A stretch of DNA of 35,802 nucleotides from a virus. The notes beneath the pieces were generated by a model, which saw only the letters and a program-made list of their open reading frames with translations, was not told where the DNA came from and did not search any database. The stretch spans positions 1-35,802 of IMG/VR virus record IMGVR_UViG_3300032893_003184; one strand, given 5' to 3'. A program made the translations under genes and the position numbers. The first letter of the stretch is position 1; the number at the start of each line of letters is the position of its first letter. Of the stretch, positions 1-7,323 are shown in pieces.

Positions 1-1089
1 ATGGCGGTCTCATATGTTGAAGCCGAAGAGATGAAACTGAATCCGCCCCCGTCCACCGAGATGGTTCTGAAGCGGATGAACGAGTACTGCAACGCGACGG
101 GGATGGAAGCGAATGACCTGGCGCACGAGATTGGTTACTCACCCGTCGCCTTGCAGCATTTCCGCGCGGGCACCTACGCCAAGCTGGCCAGCACGGATAT
201 TTACCTGCGCCATGCGCTCGCGAAGTACTTCGATCAGCATCCTGCCGCTGGCGTGGATGATGACGTCCCCACCAAGCTGCTGATGACTCGCGACACTAAG
301 ATGATTCTGGCCCGCGCCCGCGAGGCCCAGCGAGCCGGCCGCATTATCGTTGTGGAAGGGCCACCGGGAACAAGCAAAACGACGGCATTCAAGAGCTACG
401 CCGCGAAGAACCGCTCGCAGTCCGTCATCTACATGCGCTGCTGGATGGGCATCTCCCCGGTTGCGATGCTGCGGGAAATCTGCCGTTTGACCGGCGCTCG
501 CGCGAACGCCAGCCGCGACCGGCTGCTGAAGAATTGCATTCGGCGGTTGAGGGCGCTAAAAGCCGCAGACCTAGAGAACAGGTCTGCGCTACTTCTGATC
601 GACGAGTGCCAGTACCTCCTGGGCGCGAGCGGCGAGGCGCTGGAGCAACTCCGGGATGTGCTGGACCTGGCCAAGTGCGGATGCGTGCTGGCGGGTCACT
701 TTAATTTTCTCCGCACGCTCTCCAACGGGCACGGGAAATTCCTCGAACAGTGGCTTTCGAGAATCGATCTGCACGAGCACCTGCGCGGCTTGGAAGAGAA
801 AGAGATTCCCTCGATTGCCCACGACTATCTGGGCGAGGCGCTGCCGGCGTCGGTGATTTCCCGGTTGGTTAAGTTCGCACGCGTGCGCGACCGCAACTTC
901 GCCTGGCGCAACCAACTGGCCCACGCCAAATTTGCGCAGGCCCAGTACCTCTCGATTCGTCGCGTTCACAAGTTCCTGGCGCGCCTCGAAGAGTTGCGCC
1001 AGATCCCGGAGAACGCCGGGCGTTCGTATGCGGAACTTGCGCCGGCTGTGGCCGAGCTGATGATGCAGCCGGAAGCGGAAGCGCTGTAA
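1..1089 (+). CDS. MuB-like AAA+ ATPase, transposition target-DNA activator
   Basis: This 362-residue protein has the layout of phage Mu B. An N-terminal helix-turn-helix-like segment (about residues 20-75) is followed by an AAA+ ATPase domain. Walker A is GPPGTSKT at residues 120-127 and Walker B is LLLIDE at 197-202. A C-terminal helical region follows. In Mu, B binds target DNA in an ATP-dependent way and delivers it to transposase A, stimulating strand transfer; the same role is inferred here. The ATG is the first base of the window, so an upstream in-frame start cannot be excluded, and the expected transposase A gene would lie to the left. IS21-type IstB is a more distant relative, but the Gam and Mu-type head genes downstream favour a phage B protein. 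Confidence 0.88.
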   Translation: MAVSYVEAEEMKLNPPPSTEMVLKRMNEYCNATGMEANDLAHEIGYSPVALQHFRAGTYAKLASTDIYLRHALAKYFDQHPAAGVDDDVPTKLLMTRDTKMILARAREAQRAGRIIVVEGPPGTSKTTAFKSYAAKNRSQSVIYMRCWMGISPVAMLREICRLTGARANASRDRLLKNCIRRLRALKAADLENRSALLLIDECQYLLGASGEALEQLRDVLDLAKCGCVLAGHFNFLRTLSNGHGKFLEQWLSRIDLHEHLRGLEEKEIPSIAHDYLGEALPASVISRLVKFARVRDRNFAWRNQLAHAKFAQAQYLSIRRVHKFLARLEELRQIPENAGRSYAELAPAVAELMMQPEAEAL

Positions 1090-1090
1090 A

Positions 1091-1132
1091 GCAGGCATTA
1101 GGGAATAGGGAACAGGGAACAGGAGCTAGGGT
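1091..1132 (+). repeat. Heptamer array abutting the next start codon
   Basis: Six consecutive degenerate 7-mers fill the whole gap between the ATPase stop and the ATG at 1133. Typical units are ATAGGGA and ACAGGGA; the last units supply the AGGAG ribosome binding site at 1121-1125. One of about fifteen period-7 arrays in the window. Confidence 0.75.
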
Positions 1133-1366
1133 ATGAACATTTTCCGCAGTGATTTTAAGAAGAATCCACGGACCATTTTCCAACTGCTGAACCAACTGAT
1201 GGAGGGCATTGGCAGCCGCATTAAGGATGCCATTCCTGACGACGCGAAAGACCCTCGCCGGGCGCACCGCTGGCGCAGCGGCGACGCTTTGCGGCGCCGG
1301 CGAGCTCGCAACCAGATGGCGCGCGAGTCCCGCCGGATCAATTTTGCTAAGGCTCGCGGCTGGTGA
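1133..1366 (+). CDS. Small basic hypothetical protein
   Basis: A 77-residue protein with an amphipathic N-terminal half (about 1-40) and a very arginine-rich second half (RRRRAR near residue 58). I do not recognise a family. The start is supported by AGGAG at 1121-1125, seven bases upstream and inside a heptamer array. It lies three bases before the receiver-domain gene and is probably co-transcribed with it. The basic tail would suit nucleic-acid binding, but this is only inference from composition. Confidence 0.6.
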   Translation: MNIFRSDFKKNPRTIFQLLNQLMEGIGSRIKDAIPDDAKDPRRAHRWRSGDALRRRRARNQMARESRRINFAKARGW

Positions 1367-1369
1367 ATC

Positions 1370-1807
1370 ATGAACATCCTTATCGTTGAAGACCACGAAG
1401 AATTGGGGCGCGTGCTTGTGGAGAGCTTGGTCGCTATAGACCACCGAGCGGAACCGAGAGACCAAATCGTTGCCATCTGGACGGCGCGCGATGTCGAGAC
1501 GGCTGCAGGGATCCTGCCGCGCTGCTCGGCGGTGCTTTGTGACGGGCGGTTTCTCGCCACTCCGGAAGCAAAAGAGCCTTCAGAAAACTGGATGATCATC
1601 GCCTCGCATGCCGCGCGCCATGGCGTCCGTTTCATCCTCTACTCGGCTGACGAGGACGCTTTGCGGATGGCGCGATTGTGCGGCTTGGCGGCGTTTGCGA
1701 AACCCACGCCTGTCGAGACGCTCTACGCGGTATTGATGGGGCGGGGCGAGGGCGATCCACTTGAGAGCCGCGTGGAAGACGATCTGGGCGCGCCGCGGGC
1801 GGCGTGA
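1370..1807 (+). CDS. Stand-alone response-regulator receiver-like protein
   Basis: The 145-residue product begins with the receiver-domain signature MNILIVEDHEE (acidic residues E7 and D8). It has a hydrophobic strand ending in D58 (AVLCDGR), a strand ending in Y91-S92, and a K111-P112 pair. These match the acidic pocket, phosphoacceptor Asp, Ser/Thr and invariant Lys of CheY-like domains. No output domain follows; the last 25 residues are acidic and probably disordered. A single receiver domain inside an early phage operon is unusual. It could be phosphorylated by a host kinase or act as a binding decoy, which is inference. No histidine kinase is in the window. Confidence 0.72.
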   Translation: MNILIVEDHEELGRVLVESLVAIDHRAEPRDQIVAIWTARDVETAAGILPRCSAVLCDGRFLATPEAKEPSENWMIIASHAARHGVRFILYSADEDALRMARLCGLAAFAKPTPVETLYAVLMGRGEGDPLESRVEDDLGAPRAA

Positions 1808-1832
1808 AGAATTCCGTAACGCGAGGTGGACC

Positions 1833-2135
1833 ATGCCGGTTGTGGAACTGGAACTCAAGGCGAATGTTGATGACGCCGTGAAGGCGATCAGGGCGGTCAT
1901 TGACGAAGCGCATCAGGAGCTCGGGAAACTTCAGTGCGACGTCGAGGCGGAGGTTTTGCATGCGGCTTTTGAGTTTGGCAAGCGCGTGCAGCGGCTGGCC
2001 GATAAACAGGCCGAGGAATCGGCGCGCGGATCGCGCGTCATCGCCTACATGTTCTGCGGGTTCTGTGGCTTCGTCCTCGCGATGGTCGTCGCGGGCGTGC
2101 TGACGTTCTGGAAACTTGGACTCAAGGTGTGGTGA
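1833..2135 (+). CDS. Small membrane-anchored coiled-coil protein
   Basis: Reading from the ATG at 1833, preceded by GAGGTGG at 1823-1829, gives a 100-residue protein; an upstream ATG at 1761 overlaps the receiver gene and is less likely. Residues 1-65 are helical and charged with coiled-coil character. Residues about 70-95 form one transmembrane helix (AYMFCGFCGFVLAMVVAG), leaving a short C-terminal tail. No family is recognised. The topology suggests a tail-anchored inner-membrane protein. Confidence 0.62.
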   Translation: MPVVELELKANVDDAVKAIRAVIDEAHQELGKLQCDVEAEVLHAAFEFGKRVQRLADKQAEESARGSRVIAYMFCGFCGFVLAMVVAGVLTFWKLGLKVW

Positions 2136-2140
2136 CGGCA

Positions 2141-2377
2141 ATGGCTACGAATGCCCAACAACTGATTGACCCGCGGCTGCTGACAGCCATTAGTAACGAC
2201 CGAATCGATCTGGTGGGACAGTTATGCGCTTCAGTGGCGGATCTCCGGAAGGATCTCGGCCACCAGGTGGCGCTGCTCGATAAGTTCCGCCGCGACAAAG
2301 TCGAGCTCGACCAAACCGTCAAGGCGCTCTCCGCGCGCATCGCGAAGCTGGAAGAGGCAGCACATGGCGGCCATTAA
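2141..2377 (+). CDS. Small coiled-coil hypothetical protein
   Basis: A 78-residue protein from ATG 2141, with AAGGTG about 11 bases upstream; a GTG at 2129 would add four residues. The C-terminal 50 residues have heptad-like hydrophobic spacing (LDKFRRDKVELDQTVKALSA) and probably form a coiled coil. It overlaps the following zinc-ribbon gene by 14 bases, indicating a polycistronic early operon. Function unknown. Confidence 0.6.
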   Translation: MATNAQQLIDPRLLTAISNDRIDLVGQLCASVADLRKDLGHQVALLDKFRRDKVELDQTVKALSARIAKLEEAAHGGH

Positions 2378-2582
2378 GTGCCCGAAGTGCAAGGCAACTT
2401 TTGAACTGCATCCGACAGAGATTATCCCGGCCGGAGAGGCAGTCTACTGCGCCAACTGCGAAGGGATTACACGGCGTTCCCTGAACGGATACTGCGCGGC
2501 GTGTGGAAGTGATGCAACGACCAGCCTGGAGCGGTTGCTGGCTGGCTGCCTGCCCGAGTGCTTGGCGAGCGTTAAGGAGTGA
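2364..2582 (+). CDS. Zinc-ribbon-like small protein
   Basis: A 72-residue protein with three CxxC-type knuckles: CPKC near residue 6, CANC near residue 29 and CAACG near residue 44, typical of zinc ribbons. Such ribbons bind nucleic acid or stabilise small adaptors. No catalytic domain is attached. It overlaps the preceding gene by 14 bases and ends nine bases before the Gam gene. Precise role unknown. Confidence 0.68.
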   Translation: MAAIKCPKCKATFELHPTEIIPAGEAVYCANCEGITRRSLNGYCAACGSDATTSLERLLAGCLPECLASVKE

Positions 2583-2591
2583 GGAAGGATC

Positions 2592-3134
2592 ATGGCGAAA
2601 CCGAAAGTCGAAAATGGGCAACCGAAGATCTCGACGTGGGCAGAGGCGGAAGCGGCCATGGCCGAGTACGCTGCCGCGCAGAATGAGATTGATAAGGCCA
2701 AGGCGTTGCTGGATGAGACCGTCCTGGCTGCGGGGAAGGCGTTTGCGGAAAGCAGCCGCGCAGCGCAGCAGAAACTTGACGAGCTCTCCGATATCCTCAA
2801 AAAGTTCGCGCAGGGGCACAAGGGCGATTTCAAGGCCATCGCCGACGGCGGGCGCGGCCGCACGCGCACAGTGGGAAAAGTGACGTTGGGTTTCGAGTGG
2901 GGCCAGCCCTACATCCACATCCCCAAGAAATTCGAAGAGCAGGCGATTGCCTGGCTGGAAAAGACGGCGCCCGACACTTACGTCAAGCGCACGCCCAAAA
3001 TCATGCGCAGCGTGATCGAGGCGGAGCTGCAAAAGGCCGAAGAAACCCACGACCAGGCGCTGATCGACAAGTTCGCGACGCACCACATCACGCGCGAACA
3101 GGATGAGGAATTTGTGCTGAAAGTGGAAGAGTAG
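2592..3134 (+). CDS. gam: Gam-like host-nuclease inhibitor (DNA end-binding)
   Basis: The 180-residue length and organisation match phage Mu Gam. There is an N-terminal helical coiled coil (about 15-80), then the compact basic Gam core (KVTLGFEWGQPYIHIPKKFE near residues 95-114), then a C-terminal helical region ending in an acidic tail. Gam dimers encircle double-stranded DNA ends and block exonucleases such as RecBCD, and are related to bacterial Ku. A clear start with GAGGAAGG upstream (2580-2587) is present. Its place a few genes after the B ATPase is the Mu order. This is one of the firmest family calls in the early region. Confidence 0.9.
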   Translation: MAKPKVENGQPKISTWAEAEAAMAEYAAAQNEIDKAKALLDETVLAAGKAFAESSRAAQQKLDELSDILKKFAQGHKGDFKAIADGGRGRTRTVGKVTLGFEWGQPYIHIPKKFEEQAIAWLEKTAPDTYVKRTPKIMRSVIEAELQKAEETHDQALIDKFATHHITREQDEEFVLKVEE

Positions 3135-3141
3135 GCCCGCG

Positions 3142-3525
3142 ATGACTGAAAAGGAAGCTCGGGAACTTCTGGCAGGGCCTTTGCGGTTTGGCGACCCAAA
3201 CCAAATCCGGGCCATCGGGTTTCTGCACAAAGTTGAAGTGCTGAAGGAGGCACTCCAGAAGCACGAAGTGGTCGTTTTTCCCTGCGCAAACTGCGGTGGT
3301 GATGGTGAGGACGCCGTGGAGTGCCACTGCGTCTTCCACGGAGATCCGCAGCCTGATTGCCCGGATTGCGAAGGCCTGGGGCTGATTCCGTTCCCCTGCC
3401 GAAGCTGCTGCGGCACAGGCTACGAACTGGCCGAGTTTGATGACGAGCAGTACGAACAGGACCCCAATGTGATTGCTGCTGCCGTGAAGGGCCAGCGAGA
3501 ATCAGCACAGGTTACCGAGGGCTGA
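3142..3525 (+). CDS. Cysteine-rich DnaJ-type zinc-finger protein
   Basis: The 127-residue protein has an N-terminal helical part (1-45) and a middle with three CxxCxGxG-like repeats: CANCGGDG, CPDCEGLG and CRSCCGTG, plus CHC between them. This resembles the zinc-binding central domain of DnaJ without a J-domain. The last 30 residues are acidic. A J-domain-like protein is encoded separately at 6169-6741, so the two halves of a DnaJ-like system may be split, which is speculation. The stop overlaps the start of the next gene (TGATG). Confidence 0.7.
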   Translation: MTEKEARELLAGPLRFGDPNQIRAIGFLHKVEVLKEALQKHEVVVFPCANCGGDGEDAVECHCVFHGDPQPDCPDCEGLGLIPFPCRSCCGTGYELAEFDDEQYEQDPNVIAAAVKGQRESAQVTEG

Positions 3526-4037
3526 TGGTGAATTGCCCACAATGCGACGGGACGGGCTGGCGGCCGGTGATGGTTGACGGCGTGCGGCGAGTGGCGCCGT
3601 GCGATCACGGCCGGGGACCCGGAGCTGCCAAGCCGCGGCCCGCGTCTCCGGGCCCTCTATTCGCCACCGCCGAGGAGCGGCAGATCCGCGACCTGATTTT
3701 GAGCCGGCGGGGCCTCGAAAACGCCATCACGGCGCGCCGTATCATTGAGATCGTATGGCCTGAGACCTTGACGGTGCGGCGCACACATGAAGAACAGAAC
3801 AACTGCGAGCGCCTGGTCAAAGACGTCGTCGAGCAGCTTCGGGAAGCGCGGGTGCCCGTCGGCGCCAGCAAGGGTTCACCGGCTGGCTATTACCTCGCGG
3901 AATCAGAGCAGGACCGGCAAGAGGTGCACGACCGGTTGCTACGCGAGGGCGAGAAGCTCATCAAGTTGTCGCAGGTGTTCTGCCAGGATGCGGATTTGGT
4001 CGAGCTGTTGGGGAGACACCTGGAGAGGAGGGGTTAG
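3525..4037 (+). CDS. Zinc-knuckle plus winged-helix-like protein
   Basis: A 170-residue protein that starts with a CPQCDGTGW zinc knuckle and a second Cys/His pair (CDHG near residue 26). A proline-rich linker leads to a C-terminal region (about 48-130) that looks like a winged helix; its wing motif is VPVGASKGSPAGYYLA. Similar folds occur in phage regulators and replication accessory proteins. Its ATG overlaps the upstream TGA, suggesting translational coupling. Regulatory or replication role is inference. Confidence 0.66.
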   Translation: MVNCPQCDGTGWRPVMVDGVRRVAPCDHGRGPGAAKPRPASPGPLFATAEERQIRDLILSRRGLENAITARRIIEIVWPETLTVRRTHEEQNNCERLVKDVVEQLREARVPVGASKGSPAGYYLAESEQDRQEVHDRLLREGEKLIKLSQVFCQDADLVELLGRHLERRG

Positions 4038-4045
4038 GAGTCGGC

Positions 4046-4327
4046 ATGAAAGGCAGATACGCCGTGATCGGAAACGAGGTTGGCAAACTGGTCGAGCTGA
4101 AGAATGCGGCCTATGGAAACTCGTGGAACAAGGCAGGTGAGTTCCTGCAGCTTCTGTACCCCGCCGGCATGAAACCTGAGCAGTACCGCGACGCGCTGCT
4201 GATGGTGCGCATTTTCGACAAGATGATGCGGATTGCCAGCCGCAAGAATGCCTTCGGCGAGAATCCTTATCGCGACATCGCGGGGTACGGGATTCTCGGG
4301 GCATCGCTCGGGAGGAAGACGCAATGA
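4046..4327 (+). CDS. Small phage protein, possibly NMAD1/DUF1599-like
   Basis: A 93-residue protein with AAYGNSW near residue 21, RDALLMVRIFDKMMRIA near 48-64 and DIAGYGIL near 76. These resemble conserved positions of small all-helical phage proteins grouped with nucleotide-modification-associated domain 1 (YG-S/W, D-x3-R-x2-DK-x2-R, GY). The resemblance is from memory and weak. RBS TAGGAG at 4035-4040 fixes the start. It overlaps the next gene by four bases (ATGA). Confidence 0.65.
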   Translation: MKGRYAVIGNEVGKLVELKNAAYGNSWNKAGEFLQLLYPAGMKPEQYRDALLMVRIFDKMMRIASRKNAFGENPYRDIAGYGILGASLGRKTQ

Positions 4328-4518
4328 ACGAAAAGAGATTCGCTGTGGAAGCTGAAGTGAAAATGCGGGTGGAGGTGATTGTGACAGCACCCTCGTTCGA
4401 AGACGCACTGGCGCAGGCGCGCAAACTCAAGCCCAAAGACTTCGCGCGACCCACGGGCGATTGGTGGCCTCATGAGGCACAACTGAAGCTGAAGAGTGTG
4501 CGGCAGGAGGGACGGTGA
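4324..4518 (+). CDS. Small hypothetical protein
   Basis: A 64-residue protein beginning at an ATGA overlap with the previous stop. The first 40 residues read as a beta-strand plus helix unit (VKMRVEVIVTAPSFEDALAQ), like small ferredoxin-like folds. No catalytic motif is visible and the family is unknown. The four-base overlap supports coexpression with the upstream gene. Confidence 0.58.
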   Translation: MNEKRFAVEAEVKMRVEVIVTAPSFEDALAQARKLKPKDFARPTGDWWPHEAQLKLKSVRQEGR

Positions 4519-4575
4519 CGGCCAGAAAAGTGACGGACCGGGTTGCCCCATGCGACCCTGCAGAGGGTTTCGCTG

Positions 4576-4776
4576 CTATTTGCGGCGGGACACAAACTTT
4601 TGACTGAGATACGTCGGCAGATGGCGGAGATCGTCTTTCGGCAGCGTTTTCAACAGCTCGTCTCGGACGTCGGAAAATACCCTCGCGGCCGTTTTCGGGC
4701 CCGGTTTGGGGCCACGTCCGGCGAGGATTCCTGCCGCAAGCACGGCCGATACGATGTTGAACGATTCTTCATCCAT
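4576..4776 (-). CDS. Probable minus-strand small protein
   Basis: Within 4519-4913, a stretch without a convincing + strand gene, the minus strand encodes 66 residues starting MDEESFNIV, with GGAG nine bases upstream of its ATG (reading leftward). The sequence has an alanine-rich hydrophobic helix, a GRGPKPGPKTAARVF segment and a charged C-terminal helix. Third-codon positions are mostly G or C, as in neighbouring genes, whereas the overlapping + frame (4543-4794) reads as low-quality, arginine-rich sequence. An ATG at 4824 would add 16 residues. Orientation opposite to every other phage gene is the oddity. It may instead be noncoding. Confidence 0.48.
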   Translation of the reverse strand: MDEESFNIVSAVLAAGILAGRGPKPGPKTAARVFSDVRDELLKTLPKDDLRHLPTYLSQKFVSRRK

Positions 4777-4882
4777 GGTAGGCGTCTCCATTGACGTGGA
4801 ATGAATCTGGTACGCCTGAAGCATATCACCGATCTGGCAACCTTGTGTGCGGCGACATTCAAATGAACGGAGCGGAAAAAGA

Positions 4883-4910
4883 CAACTCGAAAATCGGCAA
4901 TCGCAAATCG
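4883..4910 (+). repeat. Heptamer array before ATG 4914
   Basis: Four degenerate 7-mers, for example AAAATCG and GCAATCG, run directly into the ATG at 4914. The array is open in the downstream reading frame, so it is either leader or an N-terminal extension if translation starts at 4863. Confidence 0.65.
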
Positions 4911-4913
4911 AAA

Positions 4914-5423
4914 ATGTCTCTCACGACTCAGCGCGCGCTTTACGCCGAGTGGGGGGAGTTCTCGCGCAACAACGCCGGGCCCGAGGGTTTGACGGAGCGC
5001 GATTGGCGGCTCTATTGGACCAACGGCCGGCTTGCGGCGCGCGGGCAGCGGTCCGTCGAGTCGTGGACCGATCTTTCCGAACGCAACGCCCGGTACCTGC
5101 TGAAGGTGCTGCGCGAAGAGACGGGCGAGGGGCCGGCGTATCGCGCCGAGTTAATTTGCCGGATGGCGCGCGCCGTCTGGAGTGATGAGGTTTGTTTGAG
5201 CGCTGTCACCATGCGGTCGTTTGACCGCTTTGGCGTTACCGATCTGCGAGATCTCTCGCCTGCCGATGCGCACGCGTTGATGGAAGAACTACTGAGCCGG
5301 ATCGCGCGCAAGGAAATCGCTATGGCGGATGACGATGCCAGCGAGGGCGCGGTCCTGGAACACAAGATCGAGGAAGTGCGCAATCGGTTTGCACCGCAGA
5401 GGCGGAAAGGCAGTGGACAGTAA
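4914..5423 (+). CDS. Early-region hypothetical protein (GemA position)
   Basis: From ATG 4914 the product has 169 residues; ATGs at 4863 and 4791 are in frame. I prefer 4914 because the upstream codons come from a heptamer array and encode a low-complexity stretch (IGNRKSK). The protein is helical, with TTQRALYAEWGEF at the start, an ESWTDLSERNARYLLKVLRE segment and an acidic C-terminus. Its position resembles Mu GemA (gp16, DUF1018), but I see no convincing sequence match, so function is left open. It ends 10 bases before the DUF2786 gene. Confidence 0.66.
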   Translation: MSLTTQRALYAEWGEFSRNNAGPEGLTERDWRLYWTNGRLAARGQRSVESWTDLSERNARYLLKVLREETGEGPAYRAELICRMARAVWSDEVCLSAVTMRSFDRFGVTDLRDLSPADAHALMEELLSRIARKEIAMADDDASEGAVLEHKIEEVRNRFAPQRRKGSGQ

Positions 5424-5433
5424 AGGACACCCC

Positions 5434-6150
5434 ATGGATCGTGCCATCATCGAGCGCATCGCGAAACTGTTGGAGCTGGCGAAGAGTCCCTGCAATGAGT
5501 ACGAGGCCGCGCTGGCGGCGGAGCGGGCGAAGGAACTGCTGGCGCTTCACAATCTTTCTGTGGGCGAAGTTGAATTGGCGGCAGCGGAGTCAGCAGAGAC
5601 ACACTTCCTCTGCCCAAAGAATCCACCGCGCTATCTATGGATTCTCGTGGCGGCTGTCAACACGCTATTCGATACGGCCAGCATTCTGACGGTGGAGGAC
5701 TTGTTCGGCCCAACCTGCATTGCATTGTGCGGCGTGAAGCAAAATGTGGAGGCCGCGGGCCTGACCTTGCACTACTTTCAGGATTCCATCAAGACCATGG
5801 CGCGGGCGCGCCGCGACCTGCTGACCATCAAGCGCAAGAGTTCGCAGAGGGCAAATCTGCAGCGCCGCATGTCCTATTGCTACGGCGCGGCATGCCGAAT
5901 CCATACCTCAATTATCGAGGCGAAAGCGAAGGCAGAGGCGAGCGAGCAGCGCCAGGCGATTGTGCGGGTCTCGAACGCCATCGCTCTGCGTCACCTAAAC
6001 GAGAAGTACCCGAAACGCAAGGCCAGCAAGCCACGCAAGCCCAACCTCGACGAGCGCGCGTTTCTGCTCGGTCACGCGGATGGCGCGCGGATCGACGCGC
6101 ATGGCGTGCATAAGAGCCTGCCGGCGGGGCCCGGAGGAGAACAAGGCTGA
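5434..6150 (+). CDS. DUF2786 domain protein
   Basis: Starting at ATG 5434 (AAAGGA at 5422-5427) the protein has 238 residues. Residues 1-43 match the DUF2786 signature: IIERIAKLLELA, then a spaced E-A-ALAAERAKELLALHNL helix. A larger domain follows (YLWILVAAVNTLFD; CGVKQNVEAAGLTLHYF) like that usually attached to DUF2786 in phages and plasmids. The C-terminal 70 residues are basic and end with a GHADGARI motif. The biochemical role of DUF2786 is unknown; it is common in Mu-like and other temperate phages. Confidence 0.82.
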   Translation: MDRAIIERIAKLLELAKSPCNEYEAALAAERAKELLALHNLSVGEVELAAAESAETHFLCPKNPPRYLWILVAAVNTLFDTASILTVEDLFGPTCIALCGVKQNVEAAGLTLHYFQDSIKTMARARRDLLTIKRKSSQRANLQRRMSYCYGAACRIHTSIIEAKAKAEASEQRQAIVRVSNAIALRHLNEKYPKRKASKPRKPNLDERAFLLGHADGARIDAHGVHKSLPAGPGGEQG

Positions 6151-6168
6151 AGGGTAAGGGGGGCGGAA

Positions 6169-6741
6169 ATGGTTGAGGCTTATCCACTGTATTGGCCGGA
6201 AGGATGGAAGCGCACGCCCTACGCAAACCGCGTGCATTCCGCCTTCAAGAAGACCACGGGAGTGGTCCGCGACTTTCTGCTTCATGAGATTAGCCTGCTG
6301 GGCGGCAGAAAAGTTATCATCTCCACCAATATTCCTACCCGCTTGGATGGTCTCTTTTACGCATCGTCGCGTGAACCGGAAGATCCGGGCGTGGCCATCT
6401 ATTTTGATTACGAGAAAAAGCCCATGTGCTTTGCCTGCGACCAATATCGCCTGGTGCGCGAGAATCTGCAGGCGGTGGCCATGACCATCGAAGCGTTGCG
6501 CGGTATCCAGCGCTGGGGAGCCTCGGACATGCTGGAGCGCGCCTTTCAGGGGTTCGCGGCGTTGCCGGCCGCCACTTGGAGATCGATTCTCGGGGTTGGT
6601 CCGGCCGCCACCTTGGCCGAGGCGGAACAAGCCTTCCGCAATCGCGTTCAGCAGGGCCACGCCGATCACGGCGGCAATGCCGATATGGATGCGCTGAAAC
6701 AGGCTCGCGACGAGGCACGGAAAGAGCTGGGAACGAATTGA
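6169..6741 (+). CDS. J-domain-like phage protein with altered HPD motif
   Basis: The 190-residue protein has a conserved N-terminal block (YPLYWPEGWKRT; KVIISTNIPTRLDGLFY; PEDPGVAIYFDY; RGIQRWGASDMLERAF) seen in phage and plasmid J-domain proteins. It ends with a short J-like helix pair (WRSILGVGPAATLAEAEQAF). Where DnaJ proteins carry the HPD tripeptide that activates DnaK, this one has H164-A165-D166, followed by HGGNADM. Loss of the proline suggests reduced or altered DnaK stimulation. The zinc-finger protein at 3142-3525 could be a functional partner, which is speculation. RBS is in GTAAGGGGGGCGG just upstream. Confidence 0.8.
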   Translation: MVEAYPLYWPEGWKRTPYANRVHSAFKKTTGVVRDFLLHEISLLGGRKVIISTNIPTRLDGLFYASSREPEDPGVAIYFDYEKKPMCFACDQYRLVRENLQAVAMTIEALRGIQRWGASDMLERAFQGFAALPAATWRSILGVGPAATLAEAEQAFRNRVQQGHADHGGNADMDALKQARDEARKELGTN

Positions 6742-6743
6742 CA

Positions 6744-6771
6744 GCGCTGAGAACTGAGGACTGAGAATCGG
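6744..6771 (+). repeat. Heptamer array at gene junction
   Basis: Four degenerate 7-mers (GAACTGA, GGACTGA and variants) occupy the gap between the J-domain-like gene and the ATG at 6779; the last unit yields CGGAG, five bases before the start. Confidence 0.65.
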
Positions 6772-6778
6772 AGTTGTA

Positions 6779-7144
6779 ATGCCTCTAGATCAGGAAAAGG
6801 AATGCGAGTGCGGATTTTGCGGTGGAGAGTCATTTGCCCAGAAGCGTCGCGACCAGCGATTCAAGAGGGGCCATGCGAAGCGGTATTTCAACTCCCGGTT
6901 AACGTACAGAAGGGCCGGTAGGCGCGCCAGGCTGGCCGTAGAAGAGTCTAAGAATCTTCTGTCGGCCCGTCGACGGTCCCGCACAATTTTCTGGCAGACA
7001 GGAGCCAAATTCGGGAGCGAGTTTGTGAACGGGAAATCGCGTTCCGTGCTGCGCGTCGATGTGTTGGGCGTCGTTACGGCGTTCCGGTTGGTAAAGCGTC
7101 CACAGATTCCGCAGATGACACACATTAAAGGAGTGGCGGCATGA
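6779..7144 (+). CDS. Small Cys-containing basic protein
   Basis: A 121-residue basic protein with an N-terminal CECGFCGG cluster and a KRGHAKRYF segment typical of small phage zinc-knuckle proteins. The rest is arginine-rich with one hydrophobic stretch (SVLRVDVLGVVTAF). The start follows CGGAG. It overlaps the next gene by four bases (ATGA). Nucleic-acid binding is plausible but unproven. Confidence 0.58.
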   Translation: MPLDQEKECECGFCGGESFAQKRRDQRFKRGHAKRYFNSRLTYRRAGRRARLAVEESKNLLSARRRSRTIFWQTGAKFGSEFVNGKSRSVLRVDVLGVVTAFRLVKRPQIPQMTHIKGVAA

Positions 7145-7323
7145 GCGACGAGGACCTTTTCGAGAATATCTGGCGTCAGCTTGAAGAACGTGGCGAGTGT
7201 AACGGCCTCCTGCTCCTGTTTATGCCGGAGGGGGTTTCCGATTGGCAGTGGAAACACATCCTTGCAGAAGTAGTGGCTGCGCGGGCCGAGGCGGCGGGGA
7301 GACAAACGTATGTCACTAAGTGA
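7141..7323 (+). CDS. Small acidic hypothetical protein
   Basis: A 60-residue protein beginning at the ATGA overlap with the previous gene. It looks like two amphipathic helices (DLFENIWRQLEERG; WKHILAEVVAARAEAAG) around a hydrophobic LLLLFMPEG strand. No family is recognised. It overlaps the next gene by 14 bases, consistent with a translated operon member. Confidence 0.58.
   Translation: MSDEDLFENIWRQLEERGECNGLLLLFMPEGVSDWQWKHILAEVVAARAEAAGRQTYVTK

Noticed and set aside
2319-3416. 365-residue minus-strand frame over the Gam region
   Set aside because: It is opposite Gam and the zinc-finger gene, has no domain pattern, and is explained by codon bias of the + strand genes.
4543-4794. 83-residue + strand frame in the early gap
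   Set aside because: Arginine-rich shadow with no RBS at the right distance; the minus-strand frame has better codon use and a ribosome binding site.
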